Source: Olivibacter domesticus
Lineage (GTDB): Bacteria; Bacteroidota; Bacteroidia; Sphingobacteriales; Sphingobacteriaceae
Direction of reading: 5' to 3'
DNA length: 64,000 nt
Assembly: GCF_900109575.1 (NCBI RefSeq)
Contig: NZ_FOAF01000015.1
Span: 1 to 64,000, forward strand
The stretch's first letter is position 1. Each line of letters opens with the position of its first letter. Shown one piece after another: positions 8,401 through 16,363 of the stretch. The notes under the pieces were generated by a model. The model saw only the letters and a list, made by a program, of their open reading frames with translations. It was not told the origin of the DNA and ran no database searches. Both the position numbers and the translations under genes were made by a program.

Positions 8401-9817
8401 TAATAGCACTATTGAACTTCAGGAATTGACTGTCTTGGATCAGAATAATAACAAGGCAATAGCCAATGGCTCGGTAGATATGAGTAAGCCGACCGATCCT
8501 ACTATTAATGTTCGCATAAAAGCCACTAACTTTATGGTGCTTAACACCACTGCAAAAGATAATGCTTTATATTATGGAACAGGTATTGGGACGGGCGATT
8601 TTAACTTCAAAGGACCTACAAGCAATATGGATATTGATATTAAAGCTTCCACTGAAGAAGGAACGATCTTTAATATACCGCTAAACGCCGCAGGCACCGT
8701 TAGCGAAAATGACTTTATTACGTTTGTGTCGAAAGACTCCACCTTCAGCAAACCAAAAAATTCTTATTTTGATGGTTTAACCTTGCATATTGACCTGGAT
8801 ATAAAAAGAAACGCGGAGGCAAATATATTTACTGATTTAGGAAAGCTATCTGGATCTGGTAATGGGAACATAACAATGAACGTCACAAGTTTAGGTGATT
8901 TTGAGATGTTTGGAGACTATGTTATTTTACAGGGAAAATTTACATTTACAGCCCAGGATTTTATTAATAAAATATTTGAAATTAGCAGAGGAGGAACTAT
9001 TAGATGGACTGGTAACCCATCTGATGCCTTGATTAATCTCACAGCAGTTTACGAAGTAAGAACGAGCGTCCGGCCCCTGTATGTTGCTGCAGGAAGGGCA
9101 GGAACAGATCAACGAGTAGTTGCGCAGGCAGAAATGATGTTGGGTGGAAATCTTTTGCATCCGGAGATTAGTTTTGCAATAGATTTCCCGACGGATTCTT
9201 ATGTTAAAGATGAATTACAAAATTATTTGAGTGATGCCAATAATATTAATCAACAGGCATTAAGTCTTATTGTACGTAGAAGCTTTGCGCCAGGAACGGG
9301 TACCGATCTGACGACTGAACTTAATAGTACGTTTTTAAGTGCAGGCACGGAGCTGGCATTCAATCAATTAAATAATATTATCGCACAGTCTTTGAATCTG
9401 AATTTTGTGGATTTTAATATTCGATCTTTTAATGAGGCGAGTGCTTCTATTCGGCTACTAAATAATAGGTTAATATTAACGGGGGGTGTTACAGATAGAA
9501 GAAGTGAGTTAAATGATTTAAATTTATTTAGTAATCAGGTGGCAAGTGATGTGGAGGCCTTATATGTAATACGAAAAAATGGCAATTTACTTTTTAGAGC
9601 ATCGAACCGTTTAAATAATAGAAATTTTCTAAATCCTGATGATGAATATGTAAGTGCTTTAGGTTTAGTATATAGGCAAGAGTTCGATACGTTGGGGGAG
9701 TTTTTTAGGCGCATGTTTATGCTTAATAGAAAGAAGAGGAAAGAAGAGGAAACACCTTCACCGATACCAAATACAGAGGAAGATAATTCTCCTGTCAAAG
9801 GCAGTAAGGTCAATTAG
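5432..9817 (+). CDS. tamB: TamB/AsmA-like translocation and assembly module protein (giant)
   Basis: A protein of at least 1461 residues with one N-terminal membrane helix (STLVLVIALLFALQF), a very long periplasmic beta-repeat region and a C-terminal DUF490/TamB domain (roughly residues 1080-1440, with GNGNITMNV and LQGKFTFTAQDFINKIF). Family members bridge inner and outer membrane and help deliver lipids or outer-membrane proteins. The start is uncertain: the open frame continues upstream to 5363 without ATG. The residues before the TTG used here (FIKKAAKIIL) look like the family's basic N-terminus. An ATG at 5388 is out of frame by one base. A 15-bp hairpin ends the gene. Confidence 0.9.
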   Translation: MYVFTSTLVLVIALLFALQFKAVQTFISQRVATYLSNELNTKIKIEGVYFKPFSSLLLEKVLIEDLDHDTLLYAEELRADLNLRGIRNRKISIEQLTLSKTSFYLKKQLDSTSNLTFLIRYFSSPKKEEKEGSFVVNLNKLSLRDINFSYKNLLNKAKSDGINFNDIAVYHLNGDLTDIDVENHLIKARIKNAYLKEKSGFELKKLNALAIVDSNRMEFSKLHAVTNSSNIGDYLRFDYKDISDFSDFIESVNVLGVLKNARINSKDIAYFAPSVNITKFDVGLNGVVKGKVGNFSGKKMLIKTGKTTYLKGDVHIVGLPDIDETIFDLDLEQLSSNYADLGPIITGFSGKNNLKLPEFIETLGHFNYAGKVRGKYYQFQLQGALKSSVGMLKTDLAINLKDNYTYQGELETDNLDVGKLFQNTGLGDVSFVSRIDGHGATMDALSADIDASIRYLEYKGYSYENLTMDGQVGNRLIQGAFTIKDKNLIIDANGSVNLQDDLPLITVQAVMEKIDLREIGLFKDSLTAQGNVNAEFQGNNLNNIIGAINLKGLVLRKPSYTTAIDSIVLAAKGMEDKRVISVKSDIADIVMNGEIDLNAFPAYFKSIAKRHIPSWKADLNPGEQSFDFALTLKRSEPLTELFAPSIKVPDTVVVNGKFSTIDHIANLNGYIPMLEIGKIKVKDVILDEVAMDESLNLTLTADRVNITDSLYVDNINISNILSNDSLRFNVKLSDIDAKNQLDLNGLVEFNSNEAATLSLLPSNVVINKEEWKLEDKVNFDFHEGNIHVKGFELANGDQHVHVDGLISNKETDVLDVKFEKFDLVTLAGLTNPLGIELKGTLNGDLQVYSLLKNPYVSADVSSSDIFYNDREIGDMVLKADMDPVTDLVGMNMEITRQEVKTLKITGEYNAKAATNSLNLHATLDDSEIVLFEPFLKNLVSDLVGSVSADIDITGTPFNPVISGDCQFNKTSFTVNYLKTRYTINDKVSVHNSTIELQELTVLDQNNNKAIANGSVDMSKPTDPTINVRIKATNFMVLNTTAKDNALYYGTGIGTGDFNFKGPTSNMDIDIKASTEEGTIFNIPLNAAGTVSENDFITFVSKDSTFSKPKNSYFDGLTLHIDLDIKRNAEANIFTDLGKLSGSGNGNITMNVTSLGDFEMFGDYVILQGKFTFTAQDFINKIFEISRGGTIRWTGNPSDALINLTAVYEVRTSVRPLYVAAGRAGTDQRVVAQAEMMLGGNLLHPEISFAIDFPTDSYVKDELQNYLSDANNINQQALSLIVRRSFAPGTGTDLTTELNSTFLSAGTELAFNQLNNIIAQSLNLNFVDFNIRSFNEASASIRLLNNRLILTGGVTDRRSELNDLNLFSNQVASDVEALYVIRKNGNLLFRASNRLNNRNFLNPDDEYVSALGLVYRQEFDTLGEFFRRMFMLNRKKRKEEETPSPIPNTEEDNSPVKGSKVN

Positions 9818-9854
9818 TACTAAACGCCTATCGTATTTCATAGGCATTTAGTAC
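9817..9854. terminator. hairpin between convergent tamB and ribBA
   Basis: Arms 9817-9831 and 9840-9854 form a 15-bp stem with one mismatch and an 8-nt loop. It begins at the last base of the tamB stop codon and lies 12 bp from the ribBA stop, so it likely terminates both converging transcripts. T-runs are weak. Confidence 0.65.
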
Positions 9855-9866
9855 CGTATATAAACA

Positions 9867-11081
9867 TTAGGTATTTTTCATGATGGTGTGCCCCATCCGA
9901 TCTCTTTTTGTGCGTAAGTATAACTCGTTATGTTTGTTTGATTGGATTTCAATTGGAACATTTTCGACCACCTCTAAGCCATATCCCACTAAGCCTGCGC
10001 GCTTTGTTGGATTATTAGATAGAAGTTTCATTTTTGTTACACCAAGATTTCTTAATATTTGAGCTCCTATTCCATAATCGCGCAAATCCGGACTGAAACC
10101 GAGTTGGATATTAGCGTCTACAGTGTCTAAGCCGTTTTCTTGTAGATTATAGGCATGCAGTTTATTTATTAGCCCGATGCCTCTTCCTTCTTGGTTCATA
10201 TAAACAACAACGCCCTTGCCTTCTGCTTCGATCATTTCCATTGCTTTGTGTAATTGCGGACCGCAATCACAACGACATGATCCAAAGATGTCTCCAGTTA
10301 AACAAGAACTATGAACCCTTACTAAAATTGGCTCATCGGCTTCCCAAGACCCTTTGATAAGGGCTAAGTGCTGTTCGCCTGTGTTCTTCTGCTTATATGC
10401 TACTAAATCAAAATCCCCCCATTCAGTCGGTAATTTGACAGAAACTTCTTTCGTGATGAGCGAGTCTTTCGTTAAGCGATATTCAATCAAATCTTCAATA
10501 GAAATGATCTTTAAATCGAATTTCTTTGCAACTTCAATAAGATCAGGCAAACGGGCCATCTCTCCATCATCTTTAAGAATTTCTACTAATACACCTGCAG
10601 GTTCGAGTCCGGCCAGACGTGCTATATCAATTGCAGCTTCCGTATGCCCTGTTCTACGCAATACGCCTCCATCCTTTGCAATCAACGGGAAGATGTGTCC
10701 AGGTCTGCCCAGCTCTTCTGGGGTAGTATCAGGATTTATTAGTGCTTGTATTGTTTTTGATCTATCGGAAGCAGAAATGCCTGTTGTACAGCCATATCCC
10801 TGTAAATCCACGGATACCGTAAAATTCGTTTCATACACAGCAGTATTTTGACCAACCATAGGGCTAAGTTGAAGCTCCTGGCATCTCTGCTCCGTTAAAG
10901 GAGCACATACCAGTCCTCTGCCATGCGTTATCATAAAGTTGATTACCTCAGGCGTTGCTTTGCTAGCTGCCGCAATAAAGTCACCTTCATTTTCACGATC
11001 TTCATCGTCTACAACGATAATAACTTTTCCCGCCTTGATATCTTCGATTGCTTCTTCAATCGTATTTAAATGGAAACTCAT
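9867..11081 (-). CDS. ribBA: bifunctional DHBP synthase / GTP cyclohydrolase II
   Basis: Supplies both precursors of riboflavin: 3,4-dihydroxy-2-butanone 4-phosphate from ribulose 5-phosphate and the pyrimidine from GTP. The 404-residue protein has the RibB domain at about 1-200, with acidic loop [10 protein letters not shown] (25-34) and [11 protein letters not shown] (142-152). The RibA domain covers about 206-400, with zinc ligands Cys260, Cys271 and Cys273 and the GTP-site sequence NQEGRGIGL. All key residues are present. It lies 74 bp downstream of the Lpt-type permease on the same strand and may be co-transcribed; ribF is encoded separately at 32225-33196. No FMN riboswitch was recognised upstream. 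Confidence 0.97.
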   Translation of the reverse strand: MSFHLNTIEEAIEDIKAGKVIIVVDDEDRENEGDFIAAASKATPEVINFMITHGRGLVCAPLTEQRCQELQLSPMVGQNTAVYETNFTVSVDLQGYGCTTGISASDRSKTIQALINPDTTPEELGRPGHIFPLIAKDGGVLRRTGHTEAAIDIARLAGLEPAGVLVEILKDDGEMARLPDLIEVAKKFDLKIISIEDLIEYRLTKDSLITKEVSVKLPTEWGDFDLVAYKQKNTGEQHLALIKGSWEADEPILVRVHSSCLTGDIFGSCRCDCGPQLHKAMEMIEAEGKGVVVYMNQEGRGIGLINKLHAYNLQENGLDTVDANIQLGFSPDLRDYGIGAQILRNLGVTKMKLLSNNPTKRAGLVGYGLEVVENVPIEIQSNKHNELYLRTKRDRMGHTIMKNT

Positions 11082-11155
11082 TAGTATATGGTGTTAAAAA
11101 ATTATACAAAGATAAGACTGTTGGTACAGACCTACATAATAAGAAAGTCATCTGT

Positions 11156-12634
11156 TTATTTTGCACCCCCGTTTTTGCTAGCCTTTTTATTAAAAAACGC
11201 TTTTAATTTGCTGAAGAATTTAGTTACAGCCAATTTGTAACTTTCGATATCAAAGAGTGCGGAATCCGTTGCTGCTTTATAAGTCAAAAATATACCCAGT
11301 GGAGTTAAGACGATGATGGCCATCCATATTCCCAAAACGGGATCAATATTCCCTTCCTTTGCAGATTTTTCTGCAACTGTCGAAATAATATGATAGATCA
11401 GAAAAAATATAATAGCCATCACAACAGGAAGACCAAGTCCACCTTTCCTTATAATGGCCCCAAGTGGAGCACCAATTGAAAACAATAATAGACAAGAAGC
11501 TGCTAACGTGAACTTCTTCTGATATTCAATAATATATCGAATAATTGTTGAGCCAAAATCCTTGTCGGATTTTGATTTCATTTCCAATACTTCCTTTATA
11601 TATCGCGTATCAGTTAGCGAATTATTAATAGCCATCAAACGTTTATCTGTAGGAATGATTTCTTCAAAAGATTGCTTATAATGAATGGTAGATTTTCCGT
11701 TTTGTAATGGCTTATTATGAGAGGCTTGATAGGTGTTGAACAGTTTATAGTTTGACTTTATTTCGTTAAAAATTCTACCTCTAATACTATCTAACATTCT
11801 AGTTGTGGAATCAGTGTAGTACTTGAGCTGTTTTAGATTCAGCATCATAGAATGGCTGCTAAAAAGCTCCTGATCTGTTCTTTTCATTTGAAAGGTAGAC
11901 ATGTCAAACTTTTGTTCAGTTTGCTTAAAATAGTACCTTGTATATTGTTGCCGTGGGTTGTATGAACGGTCTCCAGCAGTTGTTTCTTCATAGCGTACGC
12001 CGTCTTTTAGCTTTAAGATCATGTAATTATTATCGCGTGAATTATACATCACGCCCTCTTTAGCTAATAGAACATTTGTTCCCCTTGATATATTTCCGTG
12101 TTGATAAATGATCAGATTATAGAGAATGGTTCCGTCTTTACTCTTGTTCTGTGCACGGATTGAATACCCAGGAATGCTACTATTGAAGATACCATCTTTT
12201 ATCAAAAAGTCGGCCTTTTTATTTCGTACGTCATATAATAACGATCCCATCTTTAAATTAGTTATGGGAAGTATATAATCACTAAAAAAGAAAGAAGATA
12301 TACTAATGAATCCCACTAAAATAATAAGTGGCATCATGGCCTTTCTAAGGGAAATACCTGCTGCTTTAATGGCTACTAGTTCATAACTTTCTCCTAGATT
12401 ACCAAATGTCATGATAGACGACAGTAGCATAGCTAAGGGCATCGCCATTGAAATCTGAGCAGCAGAAGCATACCATAAAAGTTCTAAAATAACATACCAT
12501 TCAAAACCTTTACCTATTAAGTCATCGATGTATTTAAATAGAAATAACATCAATAACACAAACATGACGATGAAAAAGGTGACTATAAAGGGTTTAATAA
12601 ACGCCTTTAAAACGAGCACATGGACTTTTTTCAT
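11156..12634 (-). CDS. YjgP/YjgQ (LptF/LptG) family permease
   Basis: A 492-residue inner-membrane protein of the family forming the membrane part of the LPS export ABC transporter. Three N-terminal helices (about residues 10-35, 52-75, 97-120) and three C-terminal helices (about 385-470) bracket a periplasmic domain, the family's layout. Typical blocks are IKPFIVTFFIVMFVLLMLFLF at the N-terminus and YELVAIKAAGISLRKAM at the cytoplasmic coupling helix. The sequence does not say whether it is LptF or LptG. Located between a START-like protein and ribBA, all on the minus strand. Confidence 0.92.
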   Translation of the reverse strand: MKKVHVLVLKAFIKPFIVTFFIVMFVLLMLFLFKYIDDLIGKGFEWYVILELLWYASAAQISMAMPLAMLLSSIMTFGNLGESYELVAIKAAGISLRKAMMPLIILVGFISISSFFFSDYILPITNLKMGSLLYDVRNKKADFLIKDGIFNSSIPGYSIRAQNKSKDGTILYNLIIYQHGNISRGTNVLLAKEGVMYNSRDNNYMILKLKDGVRYEETTAGDRSYNPRQQYTRYYFKQTEQKFDMSTFQMKRTDQELFSSHSMMLNLKQLKYYTDSTTRMLDSIRGRIFNEIKSNYKLFNTYQASHNKPLQNGKSTIHYKQSFEEIIPTDKRLMAINNSLTDTRYIKEVLEMKSKSDKDFGSTIIRYIIEYQKKFTLAASCLLLFSIGAPLGAIIRKGGLGLPVVMAIIFFLIYHIISTVAEKSAKEGNIDPVLGIWMAIIVLTPLGIFLTYKAATDSALFDIESYKLAVTKFFSKLKAFFNKKASKNGGAK

Positions 12635-12720
12635 TTAACAAACATACCTCTATTCTACTCCACAACTTTCCAGCCAAAACCAATCGGGTGAATAAACTGT
12701 TGTTACAAAGGTAAAAAAAA

Positions 12721-13101
12721 TTATGCTCCTCCTAGTACACTTAATAGGTATTGAATCTGGTTGTTCCAAATTAGTTTTCTCTCTGCTTCATTTTCTTCTA
12801 GCGCAAAGTCTGTGATGGCAAGGGCTAGGTCATTTGTCAATTCGTCTTGTAAAATTTCCAATTCGAAGTAATAGGGAGCATCATCTAACCAAGCAAATTT
12901 TACACTTTTATATTCTTTGGCATTTACGAGCTTAGCAGGGTGGGTTTCGTTATCCCATATGAAGTTATATTTATTATCTCTAAAGACAACATCGTCTGCA
13001 AACCATTGTGATAAACCATTAGGTTCGCTTATAAATGAATATAATATTTTTGGAGACGATTTTATCTCATATTCTAACTGCATTTTCCTTTTTTCTGCCA
13101 T
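12721..13101 (-). CDS. START-like / SRPBCC domain protein (126 aa)
   Basis: Single-domain 126-residue protein with the helix-grip START/AHSA1-like pattern: N-terminal strand MQLEYEIKSSPKILYSFISEPNGLSQWFADDV, the repeated short strands of the sheet, and a C-terminal helix. The NGLSQWFADDV segment is typical of the START-like proteins widespread in Bacteroidota. No catalytic residues are expected; a hydrophobic-ligand or regulatory role is inferred. It lies 86 bp upstream of the Lpt-type permease on the same strand and is divergent from the tRNA gene. Confidence 0.85.
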   Translation of the reverse strand: MAEKRKMQLEYEIKSSPKILYSFISEPNGLSQWFADDVVFRDNKYNFIWDNETHPAKLVNAKEYKSVKFAWLDDAPYYFELEILQDELTNDLALAITDFALEENEAERKLIWNNQIQYLLSVLGGA

Positions 13102-13172
13102 AGCGGTTTAGGATAATAAATAATTGTGAAAATACTTTTTTAACTTTTTTTCTAAAGAAAAGGAAAATAAAC

Positions 13173-13180
13173 TATATTTG
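13173..13180 (+). promoter_or_regulatory. putative tRNA-Met promoter -7 element (TATATTTG)
   Basis: Exact match to TAnnTTTG followed by C, 27 bp before the tRNA 5' end. No convincing -33 TTTG is present; the upstream region is a T-run. Confidence 0.6.
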
Positions 13181-13207
13181 CAAACCCAAAAGGAAAGGGT
13201 AAATAAG

Positions 13208-13281
13208 GCGGGGTAGCTCAGATGGTTAGAGCGCAGGATTCATAACCCTGAGGTCGGCAGTTCGATCCTGCTCCCCGCTAC
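13208..13281 (+). tRNA. tRNA-Met (anticodon CAT)
   Basis: A 74-nt cloverleaf with acceptor arms GGCGGGG (13208-13214) and CCCCGCT (13274-13280). The D-arm is GCTCAGATGGTTAGAGC, the anticodon is CAT (13242-13244), and the T-loop is TTCGATC. The 3' CCA is not fully encoded (discriminator A then CAG). The sequence fits elongator tRNA-Met of Bacteroidota; a lysidine-modified tRNA-Ile2 would also carry CAT and cannot be fully excluded. A hairpin terminator follows, then a partial copy of the tRNA 3' end. Confidence 0.95.
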
Positions 13282-13285
13282 AGAG

Positions 13286-13313
13286 GCTGATACGGAAGTG
13301 TCAGTCTTTTTTG
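13286..13313 (+). terminator. tRNA-Met terminator
   Basis: A 9-bp stem (13286-13294 with 13299-13307, two G-T pairs), a GGAA tetraloop and six T residues. It starts 5 nt after the tRNA. Confidence 0.85.
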
Positions 13314-13343
13314 TTGAGTAGCCTTTGGTATTGTGTAGATATT

Positions 13344-13431
13344 GCGCAGGCTTCTTATCCGCCAGCTGGCGGACGGCTTTCGATCCTGCTCCCCGCTACT
13401 AAGGCTAGTACGATGAGTATTGGCCTTTTTT
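13344..13431 (+). pseudogene. partial tRNA-Met duplication with its own terminator
   Basis: The 21 bases at 13379-13399 repeat the T-arm and 3' acceptor of the tRNA (13262-13282) exactly, 117 bp downstream. The heptamer GCGCAGG of the D/anticodon junction (13232-13238) also recurs at 13344-13350. The anticodon and variable region are replaced by unrelated sequence containing a 16-bp palindrome. The copy is again followed at once by a hairpin terminator (arms 13401-13411 and 13417-13427, T-run). It cannot fold as a tRNA because the 5' half is missing. Confidence 0.8.
13358..13373. repeat. 16-bp perfect palindrome TCCGCCAGCTGGCGGA
   Basis: A GC-rich perfect palindrome in otherwise AT-rich DNA, sitting where the anticodon and variable region of the broken tRNA copy would be. 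I saw only this copy in the window. It may be a dispersed repeat unit or an inserted palindrome. Confidence 0.7.
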
Positions 13432-13447
13432 ATTGGCTTAGCTTAAA

Positions 13448-14809
13448 TTACATCATATAGGGATGCTGCCAAGGCTGCCTATAAGGTCTTTTCAATAGCT
13501 TTGTTGCTTCGGGATCGTTAATACATGTCTTTTTTTGAGGATCATATTGAAGCGGCCGATTTAACTGCATGGATAGATTGGCTAGTATGCAACTAGCAGT
13601 TGATATGTGTCCCTCTTCAATATCTGCAACGGGTAAATGGTCATTTTCAATAGCCGATAGGAGATTCCGCATATGTTGCCGCGTAGCCGGCGCTGTATGT
13701 AATTCAATTCTGGGCTCATTTAAATCCGCTGGAAACTCTTCCTTCTCATAAACGACATCTTTTGTAATACGATCGCCTTTCCCTATTGGGATAAACTCAT
13801 ACTTCATGACACTTCCCTTTAGCGTACCTTTATCACCATAAATTATAAATGCCCATGGATATTCGGGATCGGTTGGGTTTCCCCATGTCCGATGTTGCCA
13901 TACACAGTTCAGTTCATCATATTCAAAAATGGCGGTTTGCGTATCTGCAATATTTGACTTTCCCTCTTTTTGAACATAGATCCCCCCGGTTGCACTAACC
14001 TGCTTTGGCCATTTAAGTTGCAACAACCAACGCACCGTGTCAAACATATGCACACACATATCTCCCGTAATGCCATTTCCATATTCCATAAAAGTTCTCC
14101 ACCAGCTTCCATGTGGCAAACCGTCATATGGACGTAAAGGAGCAGGGCCAGTCCACATTTCGTAATCAAGAAAGTCAGGAACAGCCTCTAGGGGTGGATT
14201 CCCATTCTTTCGCATATGATAGTAGCAACACATTTCTACGTGTGATATTTTACCTAGCAAACCTTTATCTATCACACGCTCTTTAGCATCGACGAGATGA
14301 GGAGTGCTTCTCCTTTGTGTGCCTACCTGCACTTTTTTGTTGTATTTTCGTGCCGTGCTGAGTATTGCTTCTCCCTCCAGTACATCAACGCTAACGGGTT
14401 TTTGTAAATAAACATGTGCTCCTGAGGTCATTGCGTCAATAGCATGTCGCGCATGCCAGTGATCGGGAGTTCCAATGAGCACCAGATCCAATTTATGTTC
14501 TGCAAGCATCTTTCTATAATCTTGGTATAACTTCGGCACCTGCTTGGAGGCTTGTCGTTCACTGATCAATTTTCCAGCTTCCTCCAGATGATTGCTGTCT
14601 ACATCGCACACTGCGACAACATTGACATCGCTGACCTGAATGAGTCTAAAAAGATCACTTTTCCCGTACCATCCTGCTCCAATTAAACCAACCCGCATGT
14701 TGTTGAATGTGCCTGGAAACGTTACCCCCTTAGCCTGCAGTGCAGTTAAAGTTAAAACAGCGCTCGCGCCTTGAATGAATTTTCTACGGTTCAGATGAAA
14801 GTCAGCCAT
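13448..14809 (-). CDS. Gfo/Idh/MocA family oxidoreductase with Tat signal
   Basis: A 453-residue NAD(P)-dependent sugar or inositol dehydrogenase-type protein. The N-terminus carries a twin-arginine signal (LNRRKFIQGASAVLTL, residues 6-21), so it is likely exported folded with its cofactor. The Rossmann motif GLIGAGWYG follows (41-49). The family EKP motif appears as QKP in LQKPVSV. The C-terminal half is the alpha/beta substrate domain. Such Tat-exported members are frequent in Bacteroidota that degrade glycans, but the substrate cannot be read from sequence. It is a single gene between the tRNA region and a CvfB-like gene. Confidence 0.92.
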   Translation of the reverse strand: MADFHLNRRKFIQGASAVLTLTALQAKGVTFPGTFNNMRVGLIGAGWYGKSDLFRLIQVSDVNVVAVCDVDSNHLEEAGKLISERQASKQVPKLYQDYRKMLAEHKLDLVLIGTPDHWHARHAIDAMTSGAHVYLQKPVSVDVLEGEAILSTARKYNKKVQVGTQRRSTPHLVDAKERVIDKGLLGKISHVEMCCYYHMRKNGNPPLEAVPDFLDYEMWTGPAPLRPYDGLPHGSWWRTFMEYGNGITGDMCVHMFDTVRWLLQLKWPKQVSATGGIYVQKEGKSNIADTQTAIFEYDELNCVWQHRTWGNPTDPEYPWAFIIYGDKGTLKGSVMKYEFIPIGKGDRITKDVVYEKEEFPADLNEPRIELHTAPATRQHMRNLLSAIENDHLPVADIEEGHISTASCILANLSMQLNRPLQYDPQKKTCINDPEATKLLKRPYRQPWQHPYMM

Positions 14810-14945
14810 AATCTATTGGTTTATTATTTTTTATCAGGAAACAAAAAATGAAGATAAGGTTTATTTAACTATTTTCCGCCAAAGAAATAATAAGTGTGCA
14901 TTTTGCAAAATGGGCAGGCAATAATGTTGTTCAATGTTAATTCAT

Positions 14946-15776
14946 CTATTGATCGGCTAAGAGTTGGATTTGATAATCACTAAGCGTGATGAGCCTTTCT
15001 TTATATAGTCCGCCGATGGCCTTCCTAAAAGCATTTTTGCTGATCTGGAAGCGTGCCTGAATTTCTTCGGGTGTGCTTTTGTCGCCCAAGCCTATCGTTC
15101 CTCCCTCGCTCTTAAGAGCACGCAGGATCACCTTTTTGGTGTCAAGCACATGGCTAAAACCCTGTGGACGCAGGCTGAGGTCTATCTTGCCGTGAATATG
15201 TATGTTTTTGATCCAACCCTTACAGCTGTCGCCGATGGCGACATTGACAAATAATTCATTGCGGTACAACGTTCCTATGTGACGATTGTTAATAATTGCA
15301 TGGAAGCCTAGATCAGTTTCTTCGCTAATGAGCAGTTTTACTTCATCCCCTACTTCAAAATCACCTTCTTCGATATATTTATGTAGCCACGACGATGCTA
15401 CTATACGTTGATTCAACTCATCCGGGTAAAGATAAACGATATGCTTTTCACCCTGACGCATCGGTCTCTGCTGCTCTTTAATCGGTACATATACGTCTTT
15501 GCTGATGCCGAGATCTAAAAAAGCGCCGTCCTCACCAACGTCGACAACCGTTAAACAGGCAAAATCACCAACCTCTGCAAACGCTTGTTTGGTAGTGGCC
15601 AGAAGCTGTCCGGTCATGTTCAGAAATACAAAAACAGTAATAGTGTCGTTTACTTCTGCGTGCGGGGGCACCTCGTCGGATGGTAGTACGATTTCATTTT
15701 CCCCATCGGATAAAATTAAGCCATCGCTCTTCTTTCCCACTATCCTAAGGATGTTATATTTTCCTACTGCTGTCAT
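14946..15776 (-). CDS. CvfB/YitL-like S1 RNA-binding protein
   Basis: A 276-residue protein built of S1-type beta-barrel domains and a C-terminal winged helix, the layout of the CvfB (conserved virulence factor B) family. The sequence shows repeated S1 patterns such as VGDFACLTVVDVGEDGAFLDLG and VGDEVKLLISEETDLGF. The C-terminal winged-helix part reads TPEEIQARFQISKNAFRKAIGGLYKERLI. Family members bind RNA and influence expression post-transcriptionally; the target here is unknown. The start ATG lies 25 bp after the lipoprotein gene's stop, on the same strand, so the two are likely co-transcribed. Confidence 0.88.
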   Translation of the reverse strand: MTAVGKYNILRIVGKKSDGLILSDGENEIVLPSDEVPPHAEVNDTITVFVFLNMTGQLLATTKQAFAEVGDFACLTVVDVGEDGAFLDLGISKDVYVPIKEQQRPMRQGEKHIVYLYPDELNQRIVASSWLHKYIEEGDFEVGDEVKLLISEETDLGFHAIINNRHIGTLYRNELFVNVAIGDSCKGWIKNIHIHGKIDLSLRPQGFSHVLDTKKVILRALKSEGGTIGLGDKSTPEEIQARFQISKNAFRKAIGGLYKERLITLSDYQIQLLADQ

Positions 15777-15801
15777 TGTTTCTAAGCCTTTCTCTTAAGT
15801 T

Positions 15802-16203
15802 TTATCTCCTTTCAATTTGAAATTCGGTTTCTGCACCGTCAAAATTAGTTTTATAGAAAATGGCATCATCATCCTTAAAATGCAATACCTTATAAGTAAC
15901 TATTCCGCGATTATCTGTACATGTTATAATGTTATTATCCAGCGTAAATCTTCCAATAAAACCAAGACCAGTACATTGGTTTTCGTCGGCATATTGGCCC
16001 TGTGTCTCAAATTGTAAGTATGAAGTTAAATTGCATGAGTCTATATTGGTCGTAAATTTATCGCCTATTTTTATTTTAGTTGTATACCATTTGCCAGCAA
16101 GTTCAGCATAGCTGGGAGCGTAGCCATTCTGATGTTCTATTTCGTCTTTACCACAAGAAGTGAAAACAAGAAAGAGAGCGGTAACCTGTAAATATTTGAG
16201 CAT
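15802..16203 (-). CDS. small lipoprotein, lipocalin-like fold (133 aa)
   Basis: I chose the ATG at 16203 because it gives a standard lipoprotein signal (MLKYLQVTALFLVFTSCGKDE with lipobox ending at Cys17); another in-frame ATG lies 21 bp upstream. The mature part is a chain of short beta strands starting with the WYTTKIKIG segment (residues about 40-48), resembling small lipocalin-like Bacteroidota lipoproteins. The presence of four further Cys/acidic positions is not diagnostic. It is probably anchored in the outer membrane or periplasmic face; function unknown. It lies upstream of, and probably in one transcript with, the CvfB-like gene. Confidence 0.75.
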   Translation of the reverse strand: MLKYLQVTALFLVFTSCGKDEIEHQNGYAPSYAELAGKWYTTKIKIGDKFTTNIDSCNLTSYLQFETQGQYADENQCTGLGFIGRFTLDNNIITCTDNRGIVTYKVLHFKDDDAIFYKTNFDGAETEFQIERR

Positions 16204-16265
16204 TATGTTTTTTGTTTCAAACATAATAAATTATAATTTAACAAAATTTTGCACAGTATAAACAA

Positions 16266-16273
16266 TATATTTG
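16266..16273 (+). promoter_or_regulatory. putative -7 element upstream of TPR/HTH gene (TATATTTG)
   Basis: Exact TAnnTTTG match 90 bp before the start codon. A TTTTG at 16247-16251 lies upstream but the spacer of 14 bp is shorter than usual. Confidence 0.4.
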
Positions 16274-16363
16274 TATATCATAGGATCATCGGAATGTGTC
16301 TAAGTAAGGTACATACGACTGATTGTGCCTTTTGCATGATTAGTTATCGATAGACAAAACCAT

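Noticed and set aside
10354-10851. 165-codon plus-strand open frame opposite ribBA
   Set aside because: It is antisense to a complete ribBA gene; its translation looks like a mirrored frame with no recognisable domain.
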